Shown piece after piece: positions 45,559 through 55,407 of a DNA stretch of 64,000 nucleotides. Under the pieces are notes generated by a model. The model had not been told where the DNA came from and did no database searches. It saw nothing but the letters and a program-made list of their open reading frames with translations. The DNA lies in the NCBI RefSeq assembly GCF_900079725.1, contig NZ_LT599032.1:2920692-2984691 (forward strand). The letters are read 5' to 3'. Position 1 is the first letter of the stretch, and each line of letters begins with the position of its first letter. The position numbers and the translations under genes are program-made. Origin of the DNA: an uncultured Dysgonomonas sp. GTDB taxonomy: Bacteria > Bacteroidota > Bacteroidia > Bacteroidales > Dysgonomonadaceae.

Positions 45559-48500
45559 ATGAGAAGGAAAATAAATATTATATTCTATATATTTATGGCA
45601 GTATATAATATAAATATATATTCCCAAAGTTCAGTGCATTATATTAATCCATCCACTCCTGATAAACACTTTCAGAACCGGGACTATACTTATATTTTTA
45701 ATCTTGTGAATATTCCCCAATCACCGGAGGTTGCTTCTATGATGAGAAAAGGAAAATACTCAGCACCTCTCAGTCATGGTTTACCGGATATATCAATACC
45801 GATCTATACAATCCAATCAGGAAGTTTAAGTTTTCCTATTTCCTTGTCATATTATGCAGGAGGTATAAAAATAGACGACCAAGCAAGTTGGGTAGGATTA
45901 GGGTGGACCCTGAATGCAGGAGGGGTTATTGCCAAAACTGTTATGGACAGGCCGGATCCTCCAATGTCTGATATAAAGCATACTGCAGAAGAAATTAATA
46001 GGCTGGGAAGTAATTCCGGTTATCTGGATTTGTTCTGGAAGATGATTACATACAATAAAAAAAACTATGCAGGTCTTGATCAACAAAGAGACAAGTATGA
46101 TTATTGTTTCAATGGTAATAATGGAACTTTCTATTTTGATGGAAAAACTGGTGATATAGTTCAAATTCCTTATACAGTAAATAAGATAACAAGGGAAGTG
46201 AACTCCCAAGTGATAATAAATCCAAATAAATTCGAAATAGTAATACCAGATGGCACCATATATAAATTCGAGGCAACAGAAAGAAGCCGGGTAATTGGTG
46301 TTAACAGAGCAAAAAATATGTTCAACGAACTAATAACATCCGCTTCAATGGAGGAATACCAATGTAATACAACCTGGCACCTGACAGAGATTATATCGGC
46401 AGATAAAAAAAGTACTATAAGTTTCACATATGAAAGTTCTGATACCTCTTATGATGATTATGTCTTTTCAAGTTCATATGTTGAAAAAACAATTACAGGT
46501 GATAAGTGGTTAGGGATTGACTTGAAAGAAACTAACCGGAATTATTATTCAGATAATGTAACTACAAAGACAACATATGAGACTAAGATTTTAAAGGAAA
46601 TAAAGTTTAATGAAGGTAAAGTCGTTTTCAACCATATAAAAGACAGGACTGACGGAAGAAAGCACCGATTGACGGAGATTGAAGTTATCCCTTATAACGG
46701 AACAACAGTAAAGAAAATTAAATTTGACAATTCCTCCTATTTTTCCGGGCCCAGGCTCAAGCTGAACTCCGTTTCATTTCTTGGTAGCGATGCAAAGGTA
46801 TATGACAAATATATGTTCAGTTATTTTGACGGTAATATGCCTCCACCTTATAAGGCTAATCCACCCATAAATAGTGGTACTTACCATTCTTATTTTTCTC
46901 AGGATCTATTAGGGTATTATAATAATGCAACTAATAAAAGTTTGGTCTATAATGTAATAAACAGGCCTATGCCGGAACTGGCAAACAGAACATATAATTT
47001 TAATGCAGCTAAAACATATACACTAAACAAGATCTCATATATAACCGGTGGGGAGACAGAGTTTATATACGATGCTTATCCGGGTAATATCCCTCGTTCG
47101 CCTGCATTGCGGATAAAGGAAATTATTTCCCGTAATACAAATATGAATAACAATAATAAAGAACATAAAATATACAGATATGGAAATGATGTTACTACAG
47201 GAAGTAATTTCGTTAACTTCGAGAATAATTTTATAGACTACAACTACAACGAAAGTGTTTCAGGATTCCCTAATGTAGTACAGGGTTACTTCCCTATATA
47301 TACTATGGATGAAGCAAAAAAAAAACCAATTGTTGAGTTAATATATCTCCATGCAGATATGTCTACTTTTTACCCTTATGCCGAGATGTTTAAAGAATAC
47401 ACATCCAATCCCAGGATGTTCAATGCTGAACAGGTGATGTATTATCAGTATGGCACAATTGAAGAATTATGCGTTTCTGAAAACAGGACAGATACACTTA
47501 AAACAGTTTATACATTTGAAAATGAAAAACCAATCTTTCATACAATACCACTATTCACTCCAAGCAGCAGTTGTAATCCGCCAAATTCCTTCTTTCCTTC
47601 ATTTTATAGCGTATATAAAACTTACAGGCAAGGAAGTTTATTACAGAGCTTTCCGATCAGGACTGATTGGACCAGTGGATTACTTAAAAGAAAAGATATA
47701 TATAGGTATAATAAAGGTATTTACAGGTTACAGGAAAGCATAACCAATGAGTATGAAAAGTTTAAAAATAATAAAGTCTATACTGGTTTGCATTTAAGAG
47801 GTTTATTGTTTACCAAATCCAACCCTTACTGGGAAGTATCGCCTAGAGCTGCAGGTCTTACACCCAATTACTATTATAATACAGAATTATATCTGGATTG
47901 TAAAACATTGGATAATTATTTTTATCATGATATATTTGAATTTACAGGTTGGAAAAAGCTGGTAAAAACAGTTAGCTCCAGGTATGAAGAAAATTTACCA
48001 AGGATACCTATAACGAAAACAGAACTCTACAAATACGAGTCAATAAACAAAACTACAGACAGCCATCCGTTTGTAACAAAACAAACCGAGGAATTGAAAA
48101 CTGGGGAAATACAAGAACACAGGTTTAAATATCCAGTCGACTTCAAGAGTATAGATATTTATAAAAAGATGATTGATAATAATTTTATAAATGCTGTAAT
48201 CAATAAAGAAAGTGAATTTAAAAAAGAGAGTAGTATTAATAGTAAAATTACTGAAAAGGTAGATTTCGATATAAATCTGTTTCCTTATAAATCTACACGT
48301 ACTTTTACCAGAACTCAAGGGACTAATACTATAGCAACGGATTCGGCACAAATTGCCATTCTGTCCAGAACAACAACAGGAATGCCTTTGGAAACTCTTG
48401 ACAACACCGGATTGTATTGTGTGTATGTTTGGGAAACGAACAACCTGATTGCAGAAATAAAAAATGCCAGGCTTTCCGAAATCTCAAATAAATTGAATAA

Positions 48501-48765
48501 CAACGTACAATACCAGCAATTTATAGGAGGAATGGGAATGTCACAGGAATCCTTGGGGTTGTTGCGCACCAATCTTCTAAATGCTCACATTACATCTTAT
48601 ACGTATAAACCTCTTGTAGGTATTACCTCTGTTAAAGATCCGGCAGGTATAGTAACTCATTATGAATATGACGGAGCCGGAAGGCTTAAGAAGACATTTA
48701 TCGAAGATGCTAATGGAGTAAAAAAGGGGGTAAACTTATATGATTATCGTTATAAGAATGAATAA
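45559..48765 (+). CDS. Rhs-family N-terminal half protein (Bacteroidetes type)
   Basis: The protein has 1068 residues with a signal peptide at about 1-22 (ending NIYSQ). The block LPDISIPIYTIQSGSLSFP then LSYYAGGIKIDDQASWVGLG (about 76-115) is the characteristic opening of Bacteroidetes Rhs/wall-associated proteins. Many Tyr/Asp-containing strands follow. The end (KDPAGIVTHYEYDGAGRLKK) is a YD repeat. The protein stops before any Rhs core (DPDG) and lacks a toxin tip. It therefore probably forms the N-terminal shell that works with the longer Rhs gene 45 bp downstream. Confidence 0.8.
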   Translation: MRRKINIIFYIFMAVYNINIYSQSSVHYINPSTPDKHFQNRDYTYIFNLVNIPQSPEVASMMRKGKYSAPLSHGLPDISIPIYTIQSGSLSFPISLSYYAGGIKIDDQASWVGLGWTLNAGGVIAKTVMDRPDPPMSDIKHTAEEINRLGSNSGYLDLFWKMITYNKKNYAGLDQQRDKYDYCFNGNNGTFYFDGKTGDIVQIPYTVNKITREVNSQVIINPNKFEIVIPDGTIYKFEATERSRVIGVNRAKNMFNELITSASMEEYQCNTTWHLTEIISADKKSTISFTYESSDTSYDDYVFSSSYVEKTITGDKWLGIDLKETNRNYYSDNVTTKTTYETKILKEIKFNEGKVVFNHIKDRTDGRKHRLTEIEVIPYNGTTVKKIKFDNSSYFSGPRLKLNSVSFLGSDAKVYDKYMFSYFDGNMPPPYKANPPINSGTYHSYFSQDLLGYYNNATNKSLVYNVINRPMPELANRTYNFNAAKTYTLNKISYITGGETEFIYDAYPGNIPRSPALRIKEIISRNTNMNNNNKEHKIYRYGNDVTTGSNFVNFENNFIDYNYNESVSGFPNVVQGYFPIYTMDEAKKKPIVELIYLHADMSTFYPYAEMFKEYTSNPRMFNAEQVMYYQYGTIEELCVSENRTDTLKTVYTFENEKPIFHTIPLFTPSSSCNPPNSFFPSFYSVYKTYRQGSLLQSFPIRTDWTSGLLKRKDIYRYNKGIYRLQESITNEYEKFKNNKVYTGLHLRGLLFTKSNPYWEVSPRAAGLTPNYYYNTELYLDCKTLDNYFYHDIFEFTGWKKLVKTVSSRYEENLPRIPITKTELYKYESINKTTDSHPFVTKQTEELKTGEIQEHRFKYPVDFKSIDIYKKMIDNNFINAVINKESEFKKESSINSKITEKVDFDINLFPYKSTRTFTRTQGTNTIATDSAQIAILSRTTTGMPLETLDNTGLYCVYVWETNNLIAEIKNARLSEISNKLNNNVQYQQFIGGMGMSQESLGLLRTNLLNAHITSYTYKPLVGITSVKDPAGIVTHYEYDGAGRLKKTFIEDANGVKKGVNLYDYRYKNE

Positions 48766-48810
48766 AATGCCATTCAAGTAATTAAGATATACATCTAAAT
48801 TTATAAGACA

Positions 48811-51800
48811 ATGAAAAAAATAATACTTATATATTTATTCTGCTCCTGCACATTTGCTCTATATGCAAATCGTCCTTATGCAGGTCCTACACCAGAAACA
48901 ATAGGACAGTATGTATCCGGAGACTCAATTAATATACAGCGGAGCTATACCTCTTCTCCCGGGGTAAGCAGTTTCAGATTTATACTGACCAAAGCGGCTA
49001 CTGTAGATATAATGCTAACAGTCCAAACTAATTCATCAACTTCAAATACTAAGATACAAGGTATCTGGAAAGGAGTTTCTATGAATGAGGATTATTATGA
49101 TGTGTCTTCGGACAGAACCGTACTTTCACTCGATGCGGGAGTCTATGTCTTTTTATGTTTCACGACAGAGTCAAAGATGAATATAGAATTAATGTTCTTC
49201 GATCCTTACACTATTGAAACCGACATTGATAAGGTAAAGCCTTATGCTGGTCCTATACCGGAATATCAAGGAGAAAAAAAGAGCCTTGATATTATAAAAT
49301 ATAATAAAACATTCTCTTCTACTCCTAACGCTACCAGTATAGAATTCACTTTGACACAGCCATCGGTAGTCGATATCAAATTAACAGGTTCTACAAATGG
49401 TTGTAGGATCGATTATATATGGAAAGGGGTGTTTTCAACGGATGCTTCTTATTCTATCAATGCCAAAAGGACACGGTTGAGCCTCGGAGTGGGAGTTTAT
49501 GTTATACTTTTTGCAACAACGGCCGACTTATCTATAAATGCAGATATAAGCTTCTACAAGACTAGTGCCACCTCGCCCGACATACCCCCTGAGGTTAATC
49601 CGGAAATCCGTCCTGAAGCAGATATCACATCATCTGGCAATTATATTTATACACGATCATACAGAGCAGATGATCAATCTGTATGGCTGGATAACTACCA
49701 ATATTTCGACGGTCTGGGACGACCTATTCAGAATGTGGATGTAGGTATTATTCCCGATAAGTCAGGTGATCTTGTCACACTGCAGGAATATGATGCTTTT
49801 GGAAGAGAATCAAAAAGCTGGCTACCAGCTGTAGTAAAAGGCAATAACGGGGCATATGTAGCAACAAATACGGTTCGAGATAAAGCATTCACAACATATA
49901 ATGATCTGGCATATGCTAGCTCCATTTTGGAGTCATCACCGGAAAGCCGTGTTACTCAGGGTTATGGCCCTGGACAGGATTGGATTGATAACAAGAAAGG
50001 CAAAAAAGTCCAATACCTTACCAATAGCAGCGGTAATGGTGTCCTTGCATGCTATTCGGTTGTCATGACTACGCCATTGACTGTAAATGGGTATGTACAG
50101 CCAGGACAACTTTTTGTAATAAAAACATTGGATGAAGACGAAAACTGTGTTTATGAATTTAAAAATGGAAAAGGACAGACGATCCTTCTCCGTCAAATGA
50201 ATGGAAGTGAAAAAAATGATACCTACCTTGTGTATGATGCTATAGGTAATTTATGTACTGTAATACCACCTATGGCTAGCAATGAAATCGGTACAGGTAA
50301 TTGGACCAGTGCTATTGATAAATATGGCTATAGCTATAAATATGATGCAAAGAACCGCTGCATAGCCAAGAAACTACCCGGCTGCGACTGGATATATTAT
50401 GTATACGACAAAGCCGACCGATTGATCTTTACCCAAGACGGGGAACAAAGGGCTAAAACGACAAAGGAATGGACATTCAATAAATACGATGCTCTCGGCA
50501 GGCTGATAATCTCCGGTATATACAAAACAAATTCCACCCATGATGCTATGCAAAGCACATACTCTACCATGGTTTTCACGGAATCATACGGAACCGGAAA
50601 CTATGGTTATACGTGGAATATATTGGCGAGCATTCCGGTAGACGATGTGTTGCTTATTAATTATTATGATGATTATGAGGCAATGCTGAAAACAAACTCT
50701 TACTATAAAACCAATCTGGATTATAATGCCGAATCCGGATATGGGACAAGGCATTCGAGTGCGAAAGGATTATTGGTGGGCACGCGTGTTAAACTGATAG
50801 ATTCGAATGGTAAGTCTGTAAATACAACAGAAGGACAGATTATAACTGCTATATATTACGATAATCGTGGAAGGCTAATACAAACTAAATCTACCAACCA
50901 CCTGTCAGGAGGGTTGGAAAAGGAATATCTTGCCTACAACTTCACCGGGCAGCCGACCAAAAGGAAACATGTACATTCGGCCACAGGCAAAACCACCCAG
51001 ACCGAAATATATAGCTATACCTACGACCATGCCGGACGACTGACCAAGACCACCCACCAACTGAACGCCGGTACGGTAATCACTCTGGCCAGTAATACCT
51101 ACGACGAACTGGGAAGGTTGAATACTAATCAGAAGCATACACATGCTAATTTGAAAACGACATATGCGTATAATGTACGTTCGTGGACGAAGTCAATTAC
51201 CAATACATTGTTTACTGAAAATCTGGCTTATAATTCCGGTGGTAATATCAACCAGATGCAATGGGTTCAGGCAGGAAAAACCAGAAAGTATAATTTTACC
51301 TATGACAACCTTTCCCGCCTGAAAACAGCAACCTATACCGGCGATGGCAACTTCAATACAGCCTATACCTACGACAAGCACGGCAATATCAAAACATTGC
51401 AACGCTACGGGCTGACCGCATCCGCTACCTACGGCATAATAGACAACCTGACAGCCGAACATACTGGTAACCAGTTGAAATACATCACCGATGCAGGGCC
51501 AAATGTAACCATGAGTGCTTCTATGGACTTTAAGGATTATGCCAAGGGCACAGGCGTGGAATACACCTACAATGCCAACGGTGCAATGAGCAAAGACCTG
51601 AACAAAGGAATATCGGCTATAACCTATAATAGCCTGAACCTACCGCGTATAGTAGATATTAAGAATATGAATGCCGAAGGACGCAATGAATATACTTATT
51701 CGGCATCGGGGCAGAAGCTAAAAGCAGTACAGAAGTGGAATCCAAACTATAGTACCGCTCCGGTGATAGGTTCGGGTATAACGGTTAATGCGCTTACCCA

Positions 51801-52860
51801 GACCCATACTACGGACTATGTAGGAAATATTATCTATGAAAATGGAGTATTGAAAAGAATTCTTGTGGATGGAGGTTATAATGAAGGCGGAAATTATTAC
51901 TTTTACATCAATGACCATCTGGGTAACAACCGTGTGGTAGCCAATGCAGCGGCATCGGTGGTGCAGAGTACACAGTATTATCCTTTTGGTATGCCGTTTG
52001 CGGATGGTACGGGGCAAAACGCTCAGCCGTATAAGTATAATAATAAAGAGTTGGATTCGCGTAATGGATTGAATATGTATGATTATAGTGCAAGGTATAT
52101 GGATTTTAGTTTTCCGCATTTTCCAATGGTCGATCCGTTGGCGGAGAAGTATTATAGTTGGAGTCCGTATGCGTATGTAATGAATAATCCATTGAAGTAT
52201 GTAGATCCAGACGGAAAAAGTACACGAGTAAAAAAACTTGAAGATGGAACATATGAAATAATAGGTGGAAATTTGGATGATGATGATAAAAATATCTATG
52301 AATATACACAGGATAAAAATGGAGATTATACTATACAAGGAAATTCTATAGGGATAACAACTTCTCTAACTTCATTTTATGATAGTTATGCAAACAATGG
52401 AGAAGGGGCATGGGCTATGGGAAGTATAATTAATCCTAATGATAATAATGGAGATATCTTTTTACAAGGCTTGATGGATGACAATCCTTCTTTGGTTGGT
52501 TATATGTGGAATGCAACTGGAGGCGAAAAATACGATTTCAAGAGAACTAATAATACGGAGGAAGTCGTATATGCAAAACCACAAGATTGGTACCGAGGTA
52601 TGCCTATAACAAATACTGAATTTACTGTCAGCAATGGTCCAGTGTTCACTTCGGCTAAAGATGTAGGAAATATAGCAGCGGGATATGTGGCTGCAATTAA
52701 AGGTCTTAGTTGGGGACAGGCACGGAAAGGTTTTGACGGCTTGCAAAAATTACAAGATGTGAGTATTTACTCAGTAGAAAAGCCATCATCAGTAAATGCT
52801 CAACAATATGGTTTTACAAGAGGGCAGAGGAGATTAATCATAAATAGTTTTTCTAAATAA
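48811..52860 (+). CDS. Rhs repeat protein with C-terminal toxin-44-like tip
   Basis: The protein has 1349 residues with a signal peptide at about 1-20. Two homologous beta domains of about 120 residues follow in tandem (RPYAGPTPE... and KPYAGPIPE..., each ending GVYVxL). Then come a DUF6443-like region (WLDNYQYFDGLGRPIQNVDV, about 290-310), YD repeats and the Rhs core DHLGNN...YYPFG...PLKYVDPDG (to about 1134). The tip (about 1136-1349) contains GGEKYDFK and DVGNIAAGYVAAIKG, resembling polymorphic toxin type 44. It is a predicted secreted toxin. The next gene is its likely immunity protein. Confidence 0.85.
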   Translation: MKKIILIYLFCSCTFALYANRPYAGPTPETIGQYVSGDSINIQRSYTSSPGVSSFRFILTKAATVDIMLTVQTNSSTSNTKIQGIWKGVSMNEDYYDVSSDRTVLSLDAGVYVFLCFTTESKMNIELMFFDPYTIETDIDKVKPYAGPIPEYQGEKKSLDIIKYNKTFSSTPNATSIEFTLTQPSVVDIKLTGSTNGCRIDYIWKGVFSTDASYSINAKRTRLSLGVGVYVILFATTADLSINADISFYKTSATSPDIPPEVNPEIRPEADITSSGNYIYTRSYRADDQSVWLDNYQYFDGLGRPIQNVDVGIIPDKSGDLVTLQEYDAFGRESKSWLPAVVKGNNGAYVATNTVRDKAFTTYNDLAYASSILESSPESRVTQGYGPGQDWIDNKKGKKVQYLTNSSGNGVLACYSVVMTTPLTVNGYVQPGQLFVIKTLDEDENCVYEFKNGKGQTILLRQMNGSEKNDTYLVYDAIGNLCTVIPPMASNEIGTGNWTSAIDKYGYSYKYDAKNRCIAKKLPGCDWIYYVYDKADRLIFTQDGEQRAKTTKEWTFNKYDALGRLIISGIYKTNSTHDAMQSTYSTMVFTESYGTGNYGYTWNILASIPVDDVLLINYYDDYEAMLKTNSYYKTNLDYNAESGYGTRHSSAKGLLVGTRVKLIDSNGKSVNTTEGQIITAIYYDNRGRLIQTKSTNHLSGGLEKEYLAYNFTGQPTKRKHVHSATGKTTQTEIYSYTYDHAGRLTKTTHQLNAGTVITLASNTYDELGRLNTNQKHTHANLKTTYAYNVRSWTKSITNTLFTENLAYNSGGNINQMQWVQAGKTRKYNFTYDNLSRLKTATYTGDGNFNTAYTYDKHGNIKTLQRYGLTASATYGIIDNLTAEHTGNQLKYITDAGPNVTMSASMDFKDYAKGTGVEYTYNANGAMSKDLNKGISAITYNSLNLPRIVDIKNMNAEGRNEYTYSASGQKLKAVQKWNPNYSTAPVIGSGITVNALTQTHTTDYVGNIIYENGVLKRILVDGGYNEGGNYYFYINDHLGNNRVVANAAASVVQSTQYYPFGMPFADGTGQNAQPYKYNNKELDSRNGLNMYDYSARYMDFSFPHFPMVDPLAEKYYSWSPYAYVMNNPLKYVDPDGKSTRVKKLEDGTYEIIGGNLDDDDKNIYEYTQDKNGDYTIQGNSIGITTSLTSFYDSYANNGEGAWAMGSIINPNDNNGDIFLQGLMDDNPSLVGYMWNATGGEKYDFKRTNNTEEVVYAKPQDWYRGMPITNTEFTVSNGPVFTSAKDVGNIAAGYVAAIKGLSWGQARKGFDGLQKLQDVSIYSVEKPSSVNAQQYGFTRGQRRLIINSFSK

Positions 52861-53100
52861 TTTATCACAATGAAGACATCTATAAAATTCATCATTATTT
52901 TGTTATGTTCTCTAATCATTGCAATTATAGCCTTTTTCATATGGTATTCAGATACGGGAAAGGAAAATCAATATTACATCAAAGAAGCAAATATGTATAT
53001 AAAGACATATCCTTCAAGAGAAGCTGTTATTATAGCATTTTCTGATAATGTAATGGGGGATTTTTCAGATAGTTTGGATTATGTTAAGGTCTATAAAGGA
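52753..53100 (+). repeat. direct repeat copy 1 (toxin tail plus immunity N-terminus)
   Basis: The sequence from 52753 to about 53100 recurs nearly unchanged at 53403-53750, exactly 650 bp downstream. It covers the last about 35 codons of the toxin, the spacer and the first about 75 codons of the immunity gene. The tandem duplication is recent. Confidence 0.9.
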
Positions 53101-53379
53101 AATGATTATGGAACTGGAATTCTTCTCGACCCTAACGAAAAAATGGTAATTCACATTTTGGGTAATAGTTTAAAAGAAAGACATTGGCAAAAATACAAGC
53201 AAGGTGATAAGGAAATATCAAGTAATGATACTGTTTATTTTGAAAAAAAAGAGGACGGAGGTTATTTGCTTAAATATCCTTATATAGAAATATCCTTTGA
53301 GTTAGTGGGGAGCAGCGAAAAAGTTCTTTCAAAAAACAGAGATAATATCTATTATACAGAGATAAAACCAATAGACTGA
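52870..53379 (+). CDS. putative immunity protein, membrane-anchored (copy 1)
   Basis: The protein has 169 residues. A single N-terminal membrane helix (IKFIIILLCSLIIAIIAFF, about 5-23) is followed by a 140-residue extracytoplasmic domain with EANMYIKTYPSREA and SDSLDYVKVYKG. It starts 9 bp after the toxin stop, so it is translated with the toxin. A paralogue lies 650 bp downstream. The location of the soluble domain in the periplasm suggests that the toxin acts there. Function is inferred from position. Confidence 0.65.
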   Translation: MKTSIKFIIILLCSLIIAIIAFFIWYSDTGKENQYYIKEANMYIKTYPSREAVIIAFSDNVMGDFSDSLDYVKVYKGNDYGTGILLDPNEKMVIHILGNSLKERHWQKYKQGDKEISSNDTVYFEKKEDGGYLLKYPYIEISFELVGSSEKVLSKNRDNIYYTEIKPID

Positions 53380-53402
53380 TGAGGTAATGTATCAAATTAT
53401 AG

Positions 53403-53510
53403 CAAGATGCGGATATTTACTCAGTAGAAAAGCCATCATCAGTAAATGCTCAACAATATGGCTTTACAAGAGGGCAGAGAAGATTAATCATAAATAGTTT
53501 TTCTAAATAA
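53403..53510 (+). pseudogene. duplicated toxin C-terminal remnant
   Basis: The frame reads QDADIYSVEKPSSVNAQQYG and so on to SFSK and a TAA stop, the same last 35 codons as the full Rhs toxin. Only two residues differ and there is no start or core. It is the leftover toxin end of a duplicated toxin-immunity cassette. Confidence 0.9.
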
Positions 53511-53519
53511 TTTATCATA

Positions 53520-54032
53520 ATGAAGACATTTATAAAATTCATCATAGTTTTGTTGTGTTCTCTAATAATTGCAATTATAGCCTTTTTCATATGGTATTCA
53601 GATACAGGAAGGGAAAATCAATATTACATCAAAGAAGCAAATATGTATATAAAGACATATCCATCAAGAGAAACCGTTATTATAGCATTTTCTGATAATA
53701 TAATAGGGGATTTTTCAGATAGCTTGGATTATGTTAAGGTTTATAAAGGGGATAATTATTATACAGATTTCTTTTTTGATGCTATGGATAAGACCATCTA
53801 TTCACGGAACAATAGTATAATAAACTCTCATTTGATGGGATATGAATTAAAAATAGTTGCATTTAGAGATACAGCATATTATACATACAGAGGTAACGGT
53901 AGTTATTTACTCAAATCTCCATATACAGGCGTTTCTATGAGTTTTTGGGGTTCAAAAGAAAAAGTTTCCGTCAAAAATCAGAATGAAATTTGTTATACAG
54001 AAATAAAAACAATAGGTAGTGTTTCAGATTAG
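53520..54032 (+). CDS. putative immunity protein, membrane-anchored (copy 2)
   Basis: The protein has 170 residues. The first 75 are almost identical to copy 1 (same membrane helix, EANMYIKTYPSRE, SDSLDYVKVYKG); the remainder diverges strongly. The pattern indicates a duplicated immunity gene whose toxin-contacting half changed or was exchanged. It is preceded by the duplicated toxin remnant and followed by a terminator (54090-54119). It may protect against a different toxin variant. Confidence 0.65.
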   Translation: MKTFIKFIIVLLCSLIIAIIAFFIWYSDTGRENQYYIKEANMYIKTYPSRETVIIAFSDNIIGDFSDSLDYVKVYKGDNYYTDFFFDAMDKTIYSRNNSIINSHLMGYELKIVAFRDTAYYTYRGNGSYLLKSPYTGVSMSFWGSKEKVSVKNQNEICYTEIKTIGSVSD

Positions 54033-54089
54033 GAGACGTTTTATAACTCCGTCTTAAGGGATTTGCAATTACGAAGTGAATAATTTAAC

Positions 54090-54119
54090 AACAATCCTGT
54101 CGATAATGGCAGGATTGTT
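54090..54119 (+). terminator. terminator after the second immunity gene
   Basis: AACAATCCTG (54090-54099) pairs with CAGGATTGTT (54110-54119), extendable inward by two further pairs, followed by TTATC. It separates the duplicated cassette from the orphan tips. Confidence 0.75.
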
Positions 54120-54125
54120 TATCTA

Positions 54126-54890
54126 TAACCTATATACCTTTGCTCAGCGGAGCAAAAAACGTGGCTAACACCTTATCATTATTGTTCAAACAATCCAATA
54201 AATAAGATTGATCCAGATGGTAGGGATGATATCTTTAACGAATTAGGATTTTTTGTAAAAAATACGAATACAACAACGAGAGACATAAAAGTGATTATTG
54301 GGGGAAAAGAGACCTCTATTCTAAATCTAAATTTAGATAACTCTAAAGAAAGGCAGATCACAGCAAATATTGTCGGTTATTATGCAATGGAAGCTGGAGT
54401 ATCATTTATTGATAGAGATGGAATAAAAATAGGTACAAGTCCTAAAGGACATGTTGGAGTAGGAAGGATGCCCGGAAGTGAAAATGCTGCTGCATATAAT
54501 AAGGGGGATGATATTTTTATAAGGCGAAAGAGTGGAACATTATCTCCAATGATGCTAGATGGTAATAATATGGTTAATACTTTAGTTCATGAAGATGTGC
54601 ATAAAGTGAATGAACATAGTACTAAAGACAAAATGTCTACTGTAGAAAAAGAAACGATGGCCGTTTCAGCACAAATATCACACTCCTCATATAAAAAGAC
54701 AACAAGTGAATTTCAAAATGGAGTTCTTAATGGTTATGGAGGTCATATAGCAAATTCGAGAATGAGTGATGCTGCAATGATAAAAGCTGTAGAAAACATA
54801 AACGCTCTTTTACCTAAAGAGGCCTTATGGAAATTGAATTTTAATCCAAATTTTGGTAGTCCTATAATAAAAGCTATACCCATAAAATAA
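54126..54890 (+). pseudogene. orphan Rhs tip with HExxH metallopeptidase-like toxin domain
   Basis: A continuous frame without a proper start begins with the end of an Rhs core (TPYHYCSNNPINKIDPDGRD at about 54164-54223). It then continues through the whole ORF from the ATG at 54291. The toxin part includes NTLVHEDVHKVNEH, an H-E-x-x-H zinc site, and VEKETMAVSAQ, which offers a third-ligand Glu. It is a displaced tip that could be used only after recombination into the full Rhs gene. The lipoprotein gene 3 bp downstream is its likely immunity partner. An alternative is expression from 54291 as a free protein. Confidence 0.7.
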
Positions 54891-54893
54891 ATT

Positions 54894-55322
54894 ATGATGA
54901 ATAAAATTTTTATATTATTTTTTATATTATTTTTTTCTTTTTCGTGCATAAAAAAAACGAATAAAGAAAGTTTAATTTATGATGGTGATAAAGGGTTTAA
55001 ATATTGGTTGATTGATAATGATAGAACATCAGATAGTGGATCTCATTTTTTTACATATTTTGATAAAAATGGGAAATGGCTAGGCTTCTATATCAATGCA
55101 AAAGGTGAATTTGTAGAGAATAAATCTCCAGAAGATGTTATAAGTGTAAATACATGGTCATTGTCAAATGATAGTACTATTATATTAGGATGGTATCCTA
55201 ATATAATAGTGAAAATCTCAAAAGATACAATGATTACATATAATGATCGTTTGAAAGAAACGACAGTTTACATAACATCTCCAGACAGTCTTATTCCTAA
55301 AGAATATCAAAGGATACAATAG
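54894..55322 (+). CDS. putative immunity lipoprotein
   Basis: The protein has 142 residues. A lipoprotein signal (FILFFILFFSFSCIKK, lipobox Cys at about 18) precedes a mature part with GFKYWLIDNDRTSDSG and WLGFYINAKGEFVEN. It starts 3 bp after the orphan metallopeptidase tip, the standard place for an immunity gene. A lipoprotein would protect from the periplasmic side. The sequence family is not recognised. Confidence 0.6.
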   Translation: MMNKIFILFFILFFSFSCIKKTNKESLIYDGDKGFKYWLIDNDRTSDSGSHFFTYFDKNGKWLGFYINAKGEFVENKSPEDVISVNTWSLSNDSTIILGWYPNIIVKISKDTMITYNDRLKETTVYITSPDSLIPKEYQRIQ

Positions 55323-55407
55323 ACACAATAAAAAAGTGTAATATGTGTTACCTTTGTTACTTTTTTATCTTGTCGGTTAAGGAGGTGAAAAAGTAACAAA
55401 TGAGAAA

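Noticed and set aside
51718-52338. 206-codon minus-strand ORF inside the Rhs gene
   Set aside because: An Ile/His-rich antisense shadow of the highly repetitive Rhs core; no natural protein character.
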